Positions 32,476-40,528 of a DNA stretch of 54,191 nt are shown here, piece by piece (position 1 is the first letter of the stretch; each line of letters opens with the position of its first letter). Under the pieces are notes generated by a model. That model made no database searches. It was not told the DNA's origin and worked only from the letters and a program-made list of their open reading frames with translations. The stretch is from Candidatus Apopatosoma intestinale (lineage in GTDB: Bacteria; Bacillota; Clostridia; Oscillospirales; CAG-272). The position numbers were made by a program, and so were the translations under genes. The stretch covers positions 1-54,191 of the forward strand of contig DODZ01000014.1 of the NCBI GenBank assembly GCA_003524145.1, read 5' to 3'.

Positions 32476-34455
32476 ATGAATTTCAGACAGGTACACCTTG
32501 ATTTTCACACGAGCGGCGAAATAGAGAATATTGGCAGCCGTTTTTCAAAGGAACAGTTTCAGAATGCGCTGAAAACGGGGCATGTAAACTCGATAACACT
32601 CTTTTCAAAGTGCCACCACGGATGGGCTTACCATCCGTCGGAGGCAAATACCATGCATCCGCATCTTGATTTCGACCTGCTCGGTGCAGAGATAGAGGCG
32701 GCGCACGAAATAGGAGTAAAAACACCGATTTATATTTCCGCAGGGCTTGATGAAAAGATGGCTCGCCTTCATCCCGACTGGCTCTACCGCAATGCGGATG
32801 AAAGCACGGAATGGGTGAAAGATTTCACCGTGCCCGGATATCATCGTATGTGCATGAATTCTCCGTATCTCGATTATCTGCTGGCGCAGATAGAAGAGGT
32901 GCTCGAAAGATATGACGGCGACGGAATATTTCTCGATATAGTGGGGGTTTTCCCCTGCTACTGCCAGCACTGCGTAGCCAAAATGCGCGAACGCGGCTGG
33001 GATCCTTATGCTCCCGACAATGCCTATAGGCTCGGCGTGGAAACATATATGAACTATCTGCGCCGCGTGCGTGAAACGGTAGACAAGCATAAGCCCGGGC
33101 ATCCCGTATTTCACAATGCGGGTCACCTATCTGCAGGCAGAAGAGAATTTGCCTATCTCAATACGCATCTCGAGCTTGAGAGCCTTCCCACCGGCGGCTG
33201 GGGATATGACCATTTCCCGCTTTCCGCCGCATACGCGAGAACGCTCGGCATGGAATTTCTCGGTATGACGGGCAAATTCCATCTCAGTTGGGGCGAATTC
33301 GGCGGCTTCAAGCATCCGAATGCTCTGCGCTACGAGGCATCACTTTCCATTGCAAACGGAGCGAAGGTTTCAATAGGTGATCAGCTTCATCCGCTTGGCT
33401 TCATGGAGCCTGCGACATACAAGCTCATCGGTGAAGCTTTCAGGGAGGTTGAGAAAAAAGAGCCGTGGCTTGACGGCGTTGAGAGTGTGGCTGATATTGC
33501 ATTGCTTTCACAGGAGGCGCTTTTTGCTCACATGAGTCCGGAGAAAGACCCTCCCGGCAAGCGTTCATGGATAGGAAGCACGGGTGCATCGAGAATTCTT
33601 CTCGAGGGCAAGTACCTTTTTGATATGGTGGATACGGAGGCGGATCTTTCAAAATATAAGCTTGTTATCCTCACAGATGACAGTATCATCGATGATGAGG
33701 TTGCCGAAAAGCTCCGCGAGTTTACCGAAAACGGCGGCAAAATCCTTGCTACGGGTGACAGCACACTAATGAATGACGGAAGCGGCTTTGCCTTTGACCT
33801 CGGTGCAAAATACATCGGTTCATGCAAGTATAACCCGACATATCTCCATCCGAAATTTGAAATGGAGGGGCTCTATGATTCGGCTTATGTGATATATCAG
33901 CCCTGCAACGATATAGAGGCAACGGGGGATATCCTCGCATACAGAGAAGACCCTTATTTCAACCGCTCGACATTTAAATTTTCGTCCCATCAGCACACGC
34001 CCAATGACCCCGAAAAGGTTTCTCCCGCGATAACTGTGGGTGCAGACGGCGCATATATTTCATTCAGACTTTTCAGCGAGTATGCAACAAAAGGTTCGCT
34101 CATCGCAAAGCAGGTAATCAAGCATGTAATAGATGTTCTCCTCGGAGAAAACAAGACTCTGACCACAAGCCTGCCTGCACAGGGTGTTGTGACGCTGATG
34201 AATCAGGTTGCCGAGAGACGCCTTGTAAATCATCTGCTTTATGCTTCTCCCGTCAAGCGCGGAAACGGAGTTGAGATTATCGAGGATATCGTTCCCGTTT
34301 ATAATACAGAAGTATCGATAAAGCTTGACAAAGAGCCGGAGAGGGTGTATCTCGCCCCGCAGGACAGAGATATAGACTTTGACTATACCGACGGTATACT
34401 GACTTATACGCTCGACAAGTTTGAGTGTCACCAGATGGTAGTAATAGAATATTGA
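32476..34455 (+). CDS. GHL6-type putative glycoside hydrolase
   Basis: 659 aa. An N-terminal TIM barrel (residues 1 to about 330) shows the GHL6/alpha-amylase-like block TGHVNSITLFSKCHHGWAY, DFTVPGYHRMCMNSPYLDY and DGDGIFLDIVG. A middle domain (about 345-560) resembles the beta-galactosidase trimerisation (GATase-like) domain, and a beta-rich tail follows. No signal peptide, so it probably acts on imported oligosaccharides. Fucosidase-type activities have been proposed for relatives, but the substrate is unknown. It starts 12 bases after infB with GGAGG and ends at a terminator, so it is part of the rimP-infB transcript. Confidence 0.75.
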   Translation: MNFRQVHLDFHTSGEIENIGSRFSKEQFQNALKTGHVNSITLFSKCHHGWAYHPSEANTMHPHLDFDLLGAEIEAAHEIGVKTPIYISAGLDEKMARLHPDWLYRNADESTEWVKDFTVPGYHRMCMNSPYLDYLLAQIEEVLERYDGDGIFLDIVGVFPCYCQHCVAKMRERGWDPYAPDNAYRLGVETYMNYLRRVRETVDKHKPGHPVFHNAGHLSAGRREFAYLNTHLELESLPTGGWGYDHFPLSAAYARTLGMEFLGMTGKFHLSWGEFGGFKHPNALRYEASLSIANGAKVSIGDQLHPLGFMEPATYKLIGEAFREVEKKEPWLDGVESVADIALLSQEALFAHMSPEKDPPGKRSWIGSTGASRILLEGKYLFDMVDTEADLSKYKLVILTDDSIIDDEVAEKLREFTENGGKILATGDSTLMNDGSGFAFDLGAKYIGSCKYNPTYLHPKFEMEGLYDSAYVIYQPCNDIEATGDILAYREDPYFNRSTFKFSSHQHTPNDPEKVSPAITVGADGAYISFRLFSEYATKGSLIAKQVIKHVIDVLLGENKTLTTSLPAQGVVTLMNQVAERRLVNHLLYASPVKRGNGVEIIEDIVPVYNTEVSIKLDKEPERVYLAPQDRDIDFDYTDGILTYTLDKFECHQMVVIEY

Positions 34456-34466
34456 TCCGGATGATA

Positions 34467-34512
34467 ATATCCCCTTGCCCGATCTCGGCAAGGGGATATC
34501 GCTTTATTTTTA
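34467..34512 (+). terminator. Intrinsic terminator ending the infB/GHL6 operon
   Basis: Perfect 13-bp stem ATATCCCCTTGCC / GGCAAGGGGATAT (34467-34499) followed by the T-rich CGCTTTATTTTTATC. Confidence 0.88.
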
Positions 34513-34515
34513 TCC

Positions 34516-34711
34516 GGTGCGGGTAAAAGGACTTGAACCTTCACCGAGGAACCCCGCCCGGACTCTGATGGTAATGACATCTCGGTGACAAGTCAATTTG
34601 TCTGTACCGACTCATCTGCATACAGTATAACATAAAACCATGAGCATTGTAAGCATAACGACTTGAAAAACAGCCGAAAAAATGGTATAATTGATTCCGG
34701 AAAGAAAAATC
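34516..34711 (-). repeat. tRNA-like RNA element, copy 1, with divergent promoters
   Basis: About 196 bp nearly repeated at 48,396-48,590. On the minus strand a promoter TTACAA-N17-TATACT (34624-34652) precedes a structured RNA of about 100 nt ending in a T-arm (GAAGG-TTCAAGT-CCTTT), TACCCGC and ACC. Its long central stem is CACCGAG/CTCGGTG. No anticodon arm can be drawn, so this is not called a tRNA. In the other direction TTGAAA-N17-TATAAT (34663-34691) points toward the LytTR gene. In this copy the 3' end reads ACCG instead of ACCA and the acceptor-like pairing has a mismatch. Confidence 0.7.
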
Positions 34712-34850
34712 ACCATTATGAAACGCAAATATTCATAAGCTGTTTGCTTTTATTTACCACCTATGAGACAATAACAACCACCTGTCGGGAAACGATGGAA
34801 TTTCTTTTCCCAATCCTTTATAATGTAACAGCGGAAAGGAGGAAATCGGA

Positions 34851-35291
34851 TTGAAGATTGAAATCAAAATTGATGAGAGCTGCACCGAACCGAAAATCGT
34901 CATAGTGACAGACAGGGTCACAGACAAGATTAACGAAATTATAAAGAAGCTTTCGGTGGAGCCATCGGAGGTGCTTGCGGGGTTTCGGGATGAGCAGGTG
35001 ACCGTACTGGAGCCAAACGAGATTGATAGAATCTATGCTTCGGGCGGCAAGGTCTATGCCGAAACGAAAAACGGCGCATTTCTTCTCCGCCTGCGGCTGT
35101 ACGAAGCGGAGCAACGTCTTGCAAACTCATCCTTCGTGCGCATATCAAACAGCGAGATTATTAACCTGAAAAAAGTCAGGGGCTTCGATCTGAGCTTTAC
35201 GGGAACTATATGCGTTTCTCTCTCAAACGGAACGGTTACTTATGTTTCCAGACGGTATGTTGCTAAAATCAAACAATTATTGGGATTATGA
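34851..35291 (+). CDS. LytTR DNA-binding domain regulator
   Basis: 146 aa starting at TTG, supported by the strong AAAGGAGG just upstream. The C-terminal two thirds is a LytTR domain (IYASGGKVYAETKNG, FVRISNSEIINLKKV, then SLSNGTVTYVSRRYVAKIK). There is no receiver domain, so it is not a two-component regulator. The DUF3021 membrane protein 10 bases downstream is its likely partner, as in streptococcal LytTR regulatory systems (HdrRM, BrsRM) where the membrane protein restrains the regulator. The target genes are not evident. Confidence 0.88.
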   Translation: MKIEIKIDESCTEPKIVIVTDRVTDKINEIIKKLSVEPSEVLAGFRDEQVTVLEPNEIDRIYASGGKVYAETKNGAFLLRLRLYEAEQRLANSSFVRISNSEIINLKKVRGFDLSFTGTICVSLSNGTVTYVSRRYVAKIKQLLGL

Positions 35292-35301
35292 GGTGGTAAA
35301 A

Positions 35302-35772
35302 ATGAAAAAGAAAATTATTTTGCGCGGACTGTTCGGACTGCCCGTCGGAATTGCCATAGGGTTTGTAATTACGCTGCTGATCTCCATCTGCATCGGAGAC
35401 GGCTCTTTTTACCCTGTCACGCCGGAACTGATCCAAACGACGGGGAACGAACTGAATGCAGTTGTTTTGCAGACAATCCTTTGCGCCATCCTTGGTGTGG
35501 GATTTGCGATGGCATCAGTGATCTGGGAAATTGATTCATGGAGCCTTGCAAAGCAAAGCGGCGTATACTTTTTGATTATCAGCGTGGTCATGCTGCCGAT
35601 TGCTTATTTTGCTAATTGGATGAAGCACTCAATTACCGGTGTTCTTTCTTATGTGGGAATCTTCGTGATGATTTTTGCGGCGGTTTGGATTTCACAGTAT
35701 CTGCTTTGGAAGAGGCGCATAAAGAAAATGAACGCACGAATTCACGGCGAGGATGATCAAAAGCGAAATTAA
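35302..35772 (+). CDS. DUF3021 membrane protein
   Basis: About 156 aa from the ATG at 35302 with GAGGTGG before it; an earlier in-frame ATG lies inside the LytTR gene. Four membrane helices (about residues 7-28, 50-72, 80-100, 110-130) and a basic C-terminus match DUF3021, the family that pairs with stand-alone LytTR regulators. It probably sits in the cytoplasmic membrane and controls the LytTR protein. Together the two form a two-gene cassette lying between two copies of the tRNA-like repeat. Confidence 0.82.
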   Translation: MKKKIILRGLFGLPVGIAIGFVITLLISICIGDGSFYPVTPELIQTTGNELNAVVLQTILCAILGVGFAMASVIWEIDSWSLAKQSGVYFLIISVVMLPIAYFANWMKHSITGVLSYVGIFVMIFAAVWISQYLLWKRRIKKMNARIHGEDDQKRN

Positions 35773-35809
35773 GTTCGTCAATGAAAGAAATTACAAACCC
35801 TCCGCCATA

Positions 35810-37390
35810 TCAGCATTTTGGAAGTGAACCAGAATACTTAGGTGGTGAATCCCCCGACCACCGTGTGACAACGGAAAGAGAAAAGCAAAAAAGCCTTGAA
35901 AACTCAGTGTTTTCAAGGCTTTTTTGTGGTGCAGTGAGTGATGATAAATCCGAACCAAATGCCTCTTCTATTTCGGCAAAGGTGATAGTTTTTGTGCCTT
36001 CCTTGTAGTTGAATGTTATGACCAAGTAATCGTCGAACAGATAGATCGCATTGACAAAGCTATCGATCAGACGGCGGCGGTGGTCAAGCTGTTTCATATT
36101 GAGCTTGCGGTACTTGATAAGATATGCGAGTATATCGTCTTTTGTAACTGTGGGTTTAGCAATTTCTTCTTTGAGAATCTGTACCGAGATCTCGCTCTTT
36201 TCGGCTTCAAGCTGCTCAAGACGCTGCTTGGTGGATGCGGTCAGAATTCCCGCTTGAATGGCGTTGACGAGATTGTCAATGCCTTTTTCTATTTCATCAA
36301 GCTGCTTGCGAAGAATCGGAAGCGTGCTGCTCTCGGCATTGAGCTTTGCGATCAGCATATCTGCAAGTCTGTCGAGTAATTCATCGTCAAAGATGAACTT
36401 TTGAATAAGCAGGATTACAACCTCCTCGATCCATTTCTTCTTGATGGTTTTCTTTTTACACGTTCCGCCCTTGCGTGTACCACGGCACTTGTAATAGCGG
36501 TGAACGTCCATCGTATGACTCGTCCCGCTTTCGCCCGTCATCAGACATTGACAGTAGCCGCAGAACAGTTTTGTAGTCAGCAAATATTCGTCCTCGGCTT
36601 TGTGCTTGGCGGGAGCCTTCTTGTTTGCGGCGGCTCGTTCTTGTACTTGTTCAAATAACTTTGCGGGGACGATGGCGGGAATTCCGTTGGGAATAACCAC
36701 ATCACGATATTGATACTCTCCGATGTATCGGCGGTTGTGCAGCATTCGTGTCACGGTGTTAAGGGTGATCTTCGTTCCTTTTGATGTGCGGATACCCTTG
36801 ATGTTTAGCTCGTCGGTGATCTCTTGCATCGTTGCGCCCTTTGCATATTTCTTGAACGCATCGAGAACGGCAGGCGCGGCAACGGGATCGATTTGGAAGA
36901 ACTGATTTTCATCAACGGTGTATCCGATGGGAAGTGTACCGCCGTTGTATTTGCATTTGAGCGCGTTTTCGGTCAGACCTCGTACCACTTTCTCGGAGAG
37001 CTCTGCAGAGTAGTATTCGGCGATACCTTCCAGCACCGACTCAAGCAGAATGCCCTCGGAACCTTCGGAGATGGATTCGGTTGCCGAGATAACCTTCACT
37101 CCGTTCTTGCGAAGAATATATTTGTAGTGCGCCGAGTCAAAACGATTGCGGGCAAATCTATCCAACTTCCACACTATAACAATGTCAAACTTTTTAGCTG
37201 CGCTATCTTTGATCATCTTTTGAAAGTTCGGGCGGTTGTCCGTCTTGGCTGATAGAGCTCGGTCTATATACGGCTCAAGCAAGGTGATGTCATTCTTCTT
37301 GGCAAAGGCTTGACACTCACGAAGCTGACCTTCAATGGATTCCTCTCGCTGATTGTCCGAGGAATAGCGAGCGTATATTACTCCTGTCAT
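35810..37390 (-). CDS. Large serine recombinase of the 10.9-kb element
   Basis: About 526 aa from the ATG at 37390 (AAAGGAG before it). The resolvase domain has Y-A-R-Y-S with the catalytic Ser near residue 9 (IYARYSSDNQ) and WKLDRFARNR. A recombinase domain, a CGYC...C zinc ribbon and a coiled coil (about residues 365-440) follow. The family-typical end is at FGSDLSSLTAP. The last residues (QKSLENTEFS onward, about 38 aa) are encoded outside the element, in sequence that is also found at 48.3-48.4 kb without a recombinase. It probably catalyses integration and excision. Confidence 0.9.
   Translation of the reverse strand: MTGVIYARYSSDNQREESIEGQLRECQAFAKKNDITLLEPYIDRALSAKTDNRPNFQKMIKDSAAKKFDIVIVWKLDRFARNRFDSAHYKYILRKNGVKVISATESISEGSEGILLESVLEGIAEYYSAELSEKVVRGLTENALKCKYNGGTLPIGYTVDENQFFQIDPVAAPAVLDAFKKYAKGATMQEITDELNIKGIRTSKGTKITLNTVTRMLHNRRYIGEYQYRDVVIPNGIPAIVPAKLFEQVQERAAANKKAPAKHKAEDEYLLTTKLFCGYCQCLMTGESGTSHTMDVHRYYKCRGTRKGGTCKKKTIKKKWIEEVVILLIQKFIFDDELLDRLADMLIAKLNAESSTLPILRKQLDEIEKGIDNLVNAIQAGILTASTKQRLEQLEAEKSEISVQILKEEIAKPTVTKDDILAYLIKYRKLNMKQLDHRRRLIDSFVNAIYLFDDYLVITFNYKEGTKTITFAEIEEAFGSDLSSLTAPQKSLENTEFSRLFCFSLSVVTRWSGDSPPKYSGSLPKC
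35839..35932. repeat. Left half of the interrupted tRNA-like site (attL side)
   Basis: About 94 bp matching 48,307-48,400 with few changes, including a hairpin terminator, and ending at GTGGTGC. The match stops there: copy 3 continues into GGGTAAAAGG, whereas here the sequence continues AGTGAGTG into the recombinase gene. It also encodes the last residues of the recombinase on the minus strand. Confidence 0.75.
35887..35925. terminator. Hairpin terminator inside the recombinase 3' end
   Basis: A 17-bp stem (AAAAAAGCCTTGAAAAC / GTTTTCAAGGCTTTTTT, loop TCAGT) repeated at 48,357-48,393. Before insertion it would have been the terminator of the tRNA-like RNA; now it lies inside the translated end of the recombinase frame. 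Confidence 0.75.
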
Positions 37391-37422
37391 TGACTCTCCT
37401 TTCTGCCACAAGATAGTGACGA

Positions 37423-37770
37423 TTATGATACTTTATTTTCGGTAGCTTGAATCTTATTCTGCGCCAATAATTCTTGTTCTTTCTTCCACGCTTCAAGCTC
37501 GGCACGCCATTCGTCCGAGGAGAAGAATTTTATAACACCGGGCAGGAGCACATCGGCAAGGGCTTCTATCTCATCATCGGGAATCATACCGATGCCGCCG
37601 TGCTTGTCTTTTAGAATCGCAATGATTCTTTTGCGTAGCGCGTCAACGTTAATTTGTGGAAGCTCTAAATAAACCCACGTGGTGTGCTTATCTTTGAGAA
37701 TGTCAATCATTCTATTTAACATTTCATTGATTTTCAAATTATTTTTACCTCCTGATGTTTTGTCTGTCAT
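37423..37770 (-). CDS. Hypothetical protein next to the recombinase
   Basis: 115 aa, charged and helical, not recognised. The phrase ILKDKH occurs twice (about residues 23-28 and 51-56), hinting at a short internal duplication. It lies 32 bases before the recombinase start on the same strand and about 45 bases after the LexA-like gene, so the three may form one transcript. A role as a recombination accessory factor is only a guess. Confidence 0.6.
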   Translation of the reverse strand: MTDKTSGGKNNLKINEMLNRMIDILKDKHTTWVYLELPQINVDALRKRIIAILKDKHGGIGMIPDDEIEALADVLLPGVIKFFSSDEWRAELEAWKKEQELLAQNKIQATENKVS

Positions 37771-37815
37771 GACAAAAGCAGTGCTTGCTAAGACCGATAG
37801 ACAAGCAGAGCACTG

Positions 37816-38421
37816 TCAAAGTTTCTTTATAACTTGCGTTGCAATTCCTTGAATCTGTACGTTGCGCTCGATGCGATCATCGTAATCGGGATTCTCAGCG
37901 TGAAGCAAGTATGCGTTCTTATCGGGAAGATAGGTTATCGTCTTTAGCAAGGTTTCACTTCCATTTACAAGGACAACTGCATAATCACCGTCCCTGCAAG
38001 TATTCTGCTCACGCACGATAACAAGATCGCCATCATCCACGCCGATGCCCGTCATCGAGTCACCTTTGGCGGTAAGAATGAAAAACTTTCCGTCACCGAC
38101 AAGCGCGGTGGGGAGAGGAATGATCTCTGCTTCTTCCACGTTCGGCTCACTCGGCAACCCACAGGACACGGTGGAATCGTATCGGATTGCGGGCGTAGTT
38201 TCAAACATATTGCGCGAAAGATTCGTGCCGATACTGCGGCGACCGTTGTACTCGATCTCGCCGTGTTCCTTCATATCGGTGAGGTATCTCTGCACCGAAG
38301 TTTTAGAGATACCCGTACCCGCTGCGATGTCGCGCACCGTCGGGGACTTGCGGTTCTCCATAAAATATTCGTCTATAAATTGGCGGATCGCCTCTGCCCT
38401 CTCGGGACTCCACTTATTCAT
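37816..38421 (-). CDS. LexA-like repressor (S24 peptidase)
   Basis: About 201 aa from the ATG at 38421 with GGAGG before it. The N-terminal winged helix (SPTVRDIAAGTGISKTSVQRYL) differs from chromosomal LexA, and the C-terminal S24 domain has Ser in AKGDSMTGIGV and Lys in ETLLKTI. A Cys-Gly (VSCGLPSEP) sits where the self-cleavage bond is expected. It probably represses the element's genes until RecA-stimulated cleavage. Its own promoter carries a perfect palindrome, consistent with autorepression. Confidence 0.87.
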   Translation of the reverse strand: MNKWSPERAEAIRQFIDEYFMENRKSPTVRDIAAGTGISKTSVQRYLTDMKEHGEIEYNGRRSIGTNLSRNMFETTPAIRYDSTVSCGLPSEPNVEEAEIIPLPTALVGDGKFFILTAKGDSMTGIGVDDGDLVIVREQNTCRDGDYAVVLVNGSETLLKTITYLPDKNAYLLHAENPDYDDRIERNVQIQGIATQVIKKL

Positions 38422-38442
38422 AAATGCCTCCGATTTATTCAA

Positions 38443-38493
38443 GGTACAATTGTACCGTGTAGTAATTATAGCATACGAAAGAAAGTTTGTCAA
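38443..38493 (-). promoter_or_regulatory. Promoter and operator of the LexA-like gene
   Basis: Minus strand TTGACA (38488-38493), 17-base spacer, TATAAT (38465-38470), then the perfect palindrome GGTACAATTGTACC (38443-38456) at about the transcription start. It is the best candidate binding site for the LexA-like repressor. Confidence 0.72.
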
Positions 38494-38534
38494 TAGGTTT
38501 GGCCGAAAAACTAAACTCAAAACTATAAAAACAA

Positions 38535-38575
38535 AGCCGCTATCGCGGCGTGTAAATCACGCTTTGATAGCGGTT
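38535..38575 (-). terminator. Terminator after the holin remnant
   Basis: Two-part stem AACCGCTATC...GATAGCGGCT with inner CGTG/CACG, followed on the minus strand by TTTGTTTTTATAG. It lies between the holin fragment and the LexA promoter. Confidence 0.65.
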
Positions 38576-38645
38576 ATTAAGCTTTATACTGTTACTCAAA
38601 CCGATCCATATCCTTATACTGCAATATAATAAGAGAATCTGTTTT

Positions 38646-38885
38646 TTATTTATCTTCATCGTTTGAGTCCTCCTTAACATCTCGGTCATGCAGCTGATGC
38701 AGTACGCTCTTTATTTTATCCGGTACGGGAAGTCCCAGGTATGCAGAGTTTTCCAAAAGCGAGAGGCTTTCGTTGGATATATAGAAAAACAGTGTTGCCG
38801 TTCTCAATACAGAGCCGGTTTTGATGATATAGACATCAAGGATATTTGCAAGTCCGAAATATGCAAAGATAAGTACCTTTTTGCA
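38646..38885 (-). pseudogene. Phage holin fragment (C-terminal part)
   Basis: An open frame without a start codon encodes about 78 residues ending in SNESLSLLENSAYLGLPVPDKIK and a charged tail. This matches the C-terminal half of the toxin-secretion/phage lysis holin family (phage_holin_4), including the ISNEgxSxLENa motif after a membrane helix. The N-terminal helices are missing: a TAG lies just upstream and the AraC gene begins about 40 bases further. It marks the left junction where the sugar island replaced prophage DNA. Confidence 0.7.
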
Positions 38886-38926
38886 AGTCTATTGTTTACT
38901 GTTCGGCTGCATTGCATACTTAACAA

Positions 38927-39733
38927 TCAGCTGTCATAACGCTTATATACTTCCTTTGCATATTCCCGCGGCGTCATTTTCATTTTTCTTTTAAAAGCAT
39001 AGCTGAAATATGATTGAGACGAAAAACCGCACTCGTAAGAAATTTCTGTCAGGGTTAAATCGGTTGATACCAACAGCCCTGCTGCTTTTTTTATACGCTG
39101 TTCTTCCACATATTCGTGAAGAGTTTTTCCTGTAGCCGCCTTAAAGCAATTATGAAAATGAATAGAGCTCAAAGATGCATATGACGCTACCGCATTAAGC
39201 GACAAATCCGATGTGAGATTTTCCTTTATATATTTTATTACATCTTCGATTATTTCATAATTTCCGCTTTTAAGCCCATTACGATAGAGCTGCTTTTTTG
39301 AATCCTTGTCCAAAAGATAAACAAGCTCCAAAACAAGACTGAATGCCTTAATTCTGTCGATTTCAAGGGGAGAATTGGAATGCTTGCATAGTCCCTCAAA
39401 GATTTTCCTGTATTCCGCCGACCTTTTTGTTTCAATAAAGACAGGAATATCCGCCAGAATATCATACAATGTGCCGGTGTTTAAAATCATATGTATATAA
39501 TAGCATTTAAATGGCAGCTTTGTGTGACGTATCTGACCGGGCTTTGCGCATATTACAATATCGGGCGAAATATGCCGTTCCTCCGAAGCTATATAAGAAA
39601 TCCCGCCTTCCTCTATTGGAATTTCAATTTCAAACATCGTTGCTTTTCTGTTTTTGGTAATCGCTCTGTCCTTTACCGCAATTTGGGAATTATAAATTCC
39701 CGCCGCCACAATTTCAGGTAGAATTATATCCAT
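38927..39733 (-). CDS. AraC-family transcriptional regulator of the sugar island
   Basis: About 268 aa from the ATG at 39733 (GGAG before it; an upstream TTG is less likely). An N-terminal cupin-like effector domain is followed by two C-terminal helix-turn-helix motifs (LNAVASYASLSSIHFHNCFK and LTEISYECGFSSQSYFSYAFK, the latter 21 long so described here by its parts LTEISYECGF and SSQSYFSYAF). It is divergent from the MBL/GH28 genes. Two direct repeats 21 bp apart in the shared spacer are its probable binding site. The inducer is probably a sugar. Confidence 0.87.
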   Translation of the reverse strand: MDIILPEIVAAGIYNSQIAVKDRAITKNRKATMFEIEIPIEEGGISYIASEERHISPDIVICAKPGQIRHTKLPFKCYYIHMILNTGTLYDILADIPVFIETKRSAEYRKIFEGLCKHSNSPLEIDRIKAFSLVLELVYLLDKDSKKQLYRNGLKSGNYEIIEDVIKYIKENLTSDLSLNAVASYASLSSIHFHNCFKAATGKTLHEYVEEQRIKKAAGLLVSTDLTLTEISYECGFSSQSYFSYAFKRKMKMTPREYAKEVYKRYDS

Positions 39734-39756
39734 TCTCTGTTTCTCCAAATAAATAA

Positions 39757-39785
39757 TAAGATTTCTAATAAATATAGTAAGATTT
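39757..39785. promoter_or_regulatory. Direct-repeat operator for the AraC-type regulator
   Basis: TAAGATTT at 39757-39764 and 39778-39785, exactly 21 bp (two helical turns) apart, between the divergent AraC and MBL genes. The flanking bases are similar as well. An AT-rich -10-like TATAAAAT lies further toward the MBL gene. Confidence 0.55.
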
Positions 39786-39853
39786 ATGTATTTATTTTAT
39801 ATAAAATATTATAAAATAAAAATATCAAAAAGTCAACGGAAAGAAGGAGTTTT

Positions 39854-40528
39854 ATGAAAATAATCTGGCTTGGGCAAGCGGGACTGCTTTTTATTAAGAA
39901 CGGTTTTAAAATCATGATAGATCCGTATCTGTCGGACAGCGTAGAGAAAATCAATCCGGCATCGTTCAGACGACAGGCGGTAGATGAGTCTTTGTTTGAA
40001 ATAAAACCGGATGTTATGATTTTTACGCATAATCATCTTGACCACTATGATCCTGAAACCGTCTGCCGTTTTATTTCCGCTGATACGAATATAGTTGTTC
40101 TTTCGCCTGCTTCGGTATGGCAGGAGGTCAGAAAAATCGGAGGCGGCAATAATTATATTCAGTTTAACAGACATACGGTATGGACGGAAAACGGAATAAA
40201 ATTCACTGCGGTAAAGGCCGAACACAGCGACATATCAGCAATCGGAGTGATAATTGACGATGGTGATAAAAAATATTATGTTACAGGTGATACTCTGTAT
40301 AATGAGAAGATTTTCGGCGACATTCCAAATGACATATATGCGGTATTTCTGCCGGTCAACGGTGTCGGCAACAATATGAATATGACAGACGCCGCAAGAT
40401 TCGCTAAGCGTATAAACGCCGAAAGGACAGTACCGATGCACATAGGTATGTTTGATGAAATTACAGCAGATGAATTTGACTGTGAGAATAAAATAATCGC
40501 AAATATTTATGAGGAGATAAAGCTATGA
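39854..40528 (+). CDS. UlaG-like MBL-fold hydrolase, candidate lactonase
   Basis: 224 aa. Starts MKIIWLGQAGLLF as in UlaG/L-ascorbate-6-phosphate lactonase relatives; metal motif THNHLDHYD, later VKAEHSD, YVTGDTLYN and PMHIGMFDE. UlaG-type enzymes open sugar lactones in the cytoplasm. Its place beside a sugar dehydrogenase-like SDR and an acid-sugar dehydratase suggests it hydrolyses a sugar lactone. It overlaps the GH28 gene by four bases (ATGA), so they are coupled. Confidence 0.8.
   Translation: MKIIWLGQAGLLFIKNGFKIMIDPYLSDSVEKINPASFRRQAVDESLFEIKPDVMIFTHNHLDHYDPETVCRFISADTNIVVLSPASVWQEVRKIGGGNNYIQFNRHTVWTENGIKFTAVKAEHSDISAIGVIIDDGDKKYYVTGDTLYNEKIFGDIPNDIYAVFLPVNGVGNNMNMTDAARFAKRINAERTVPMHIGMFDEITADEFDCENKIIANIYEEIKL

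Noticed and set aside
34520..34620. A normal tRNA gene at the T-arm/NCCA repeats
   Set aside because: T-arm and 3' end are convincing, but no anticodon stem-loop and no standard D-arm can be drawn in any copy; called a tRNA-like repeat instead.
34663..34854. Similar short frames at 34,663 and 48,543, both encoding MKNSRKNGII
   Set aside because: They arise because the two copies of the repeat share a promoter (TTGAAA...TATAAT); the frames diverge and have no ribosome binding site.
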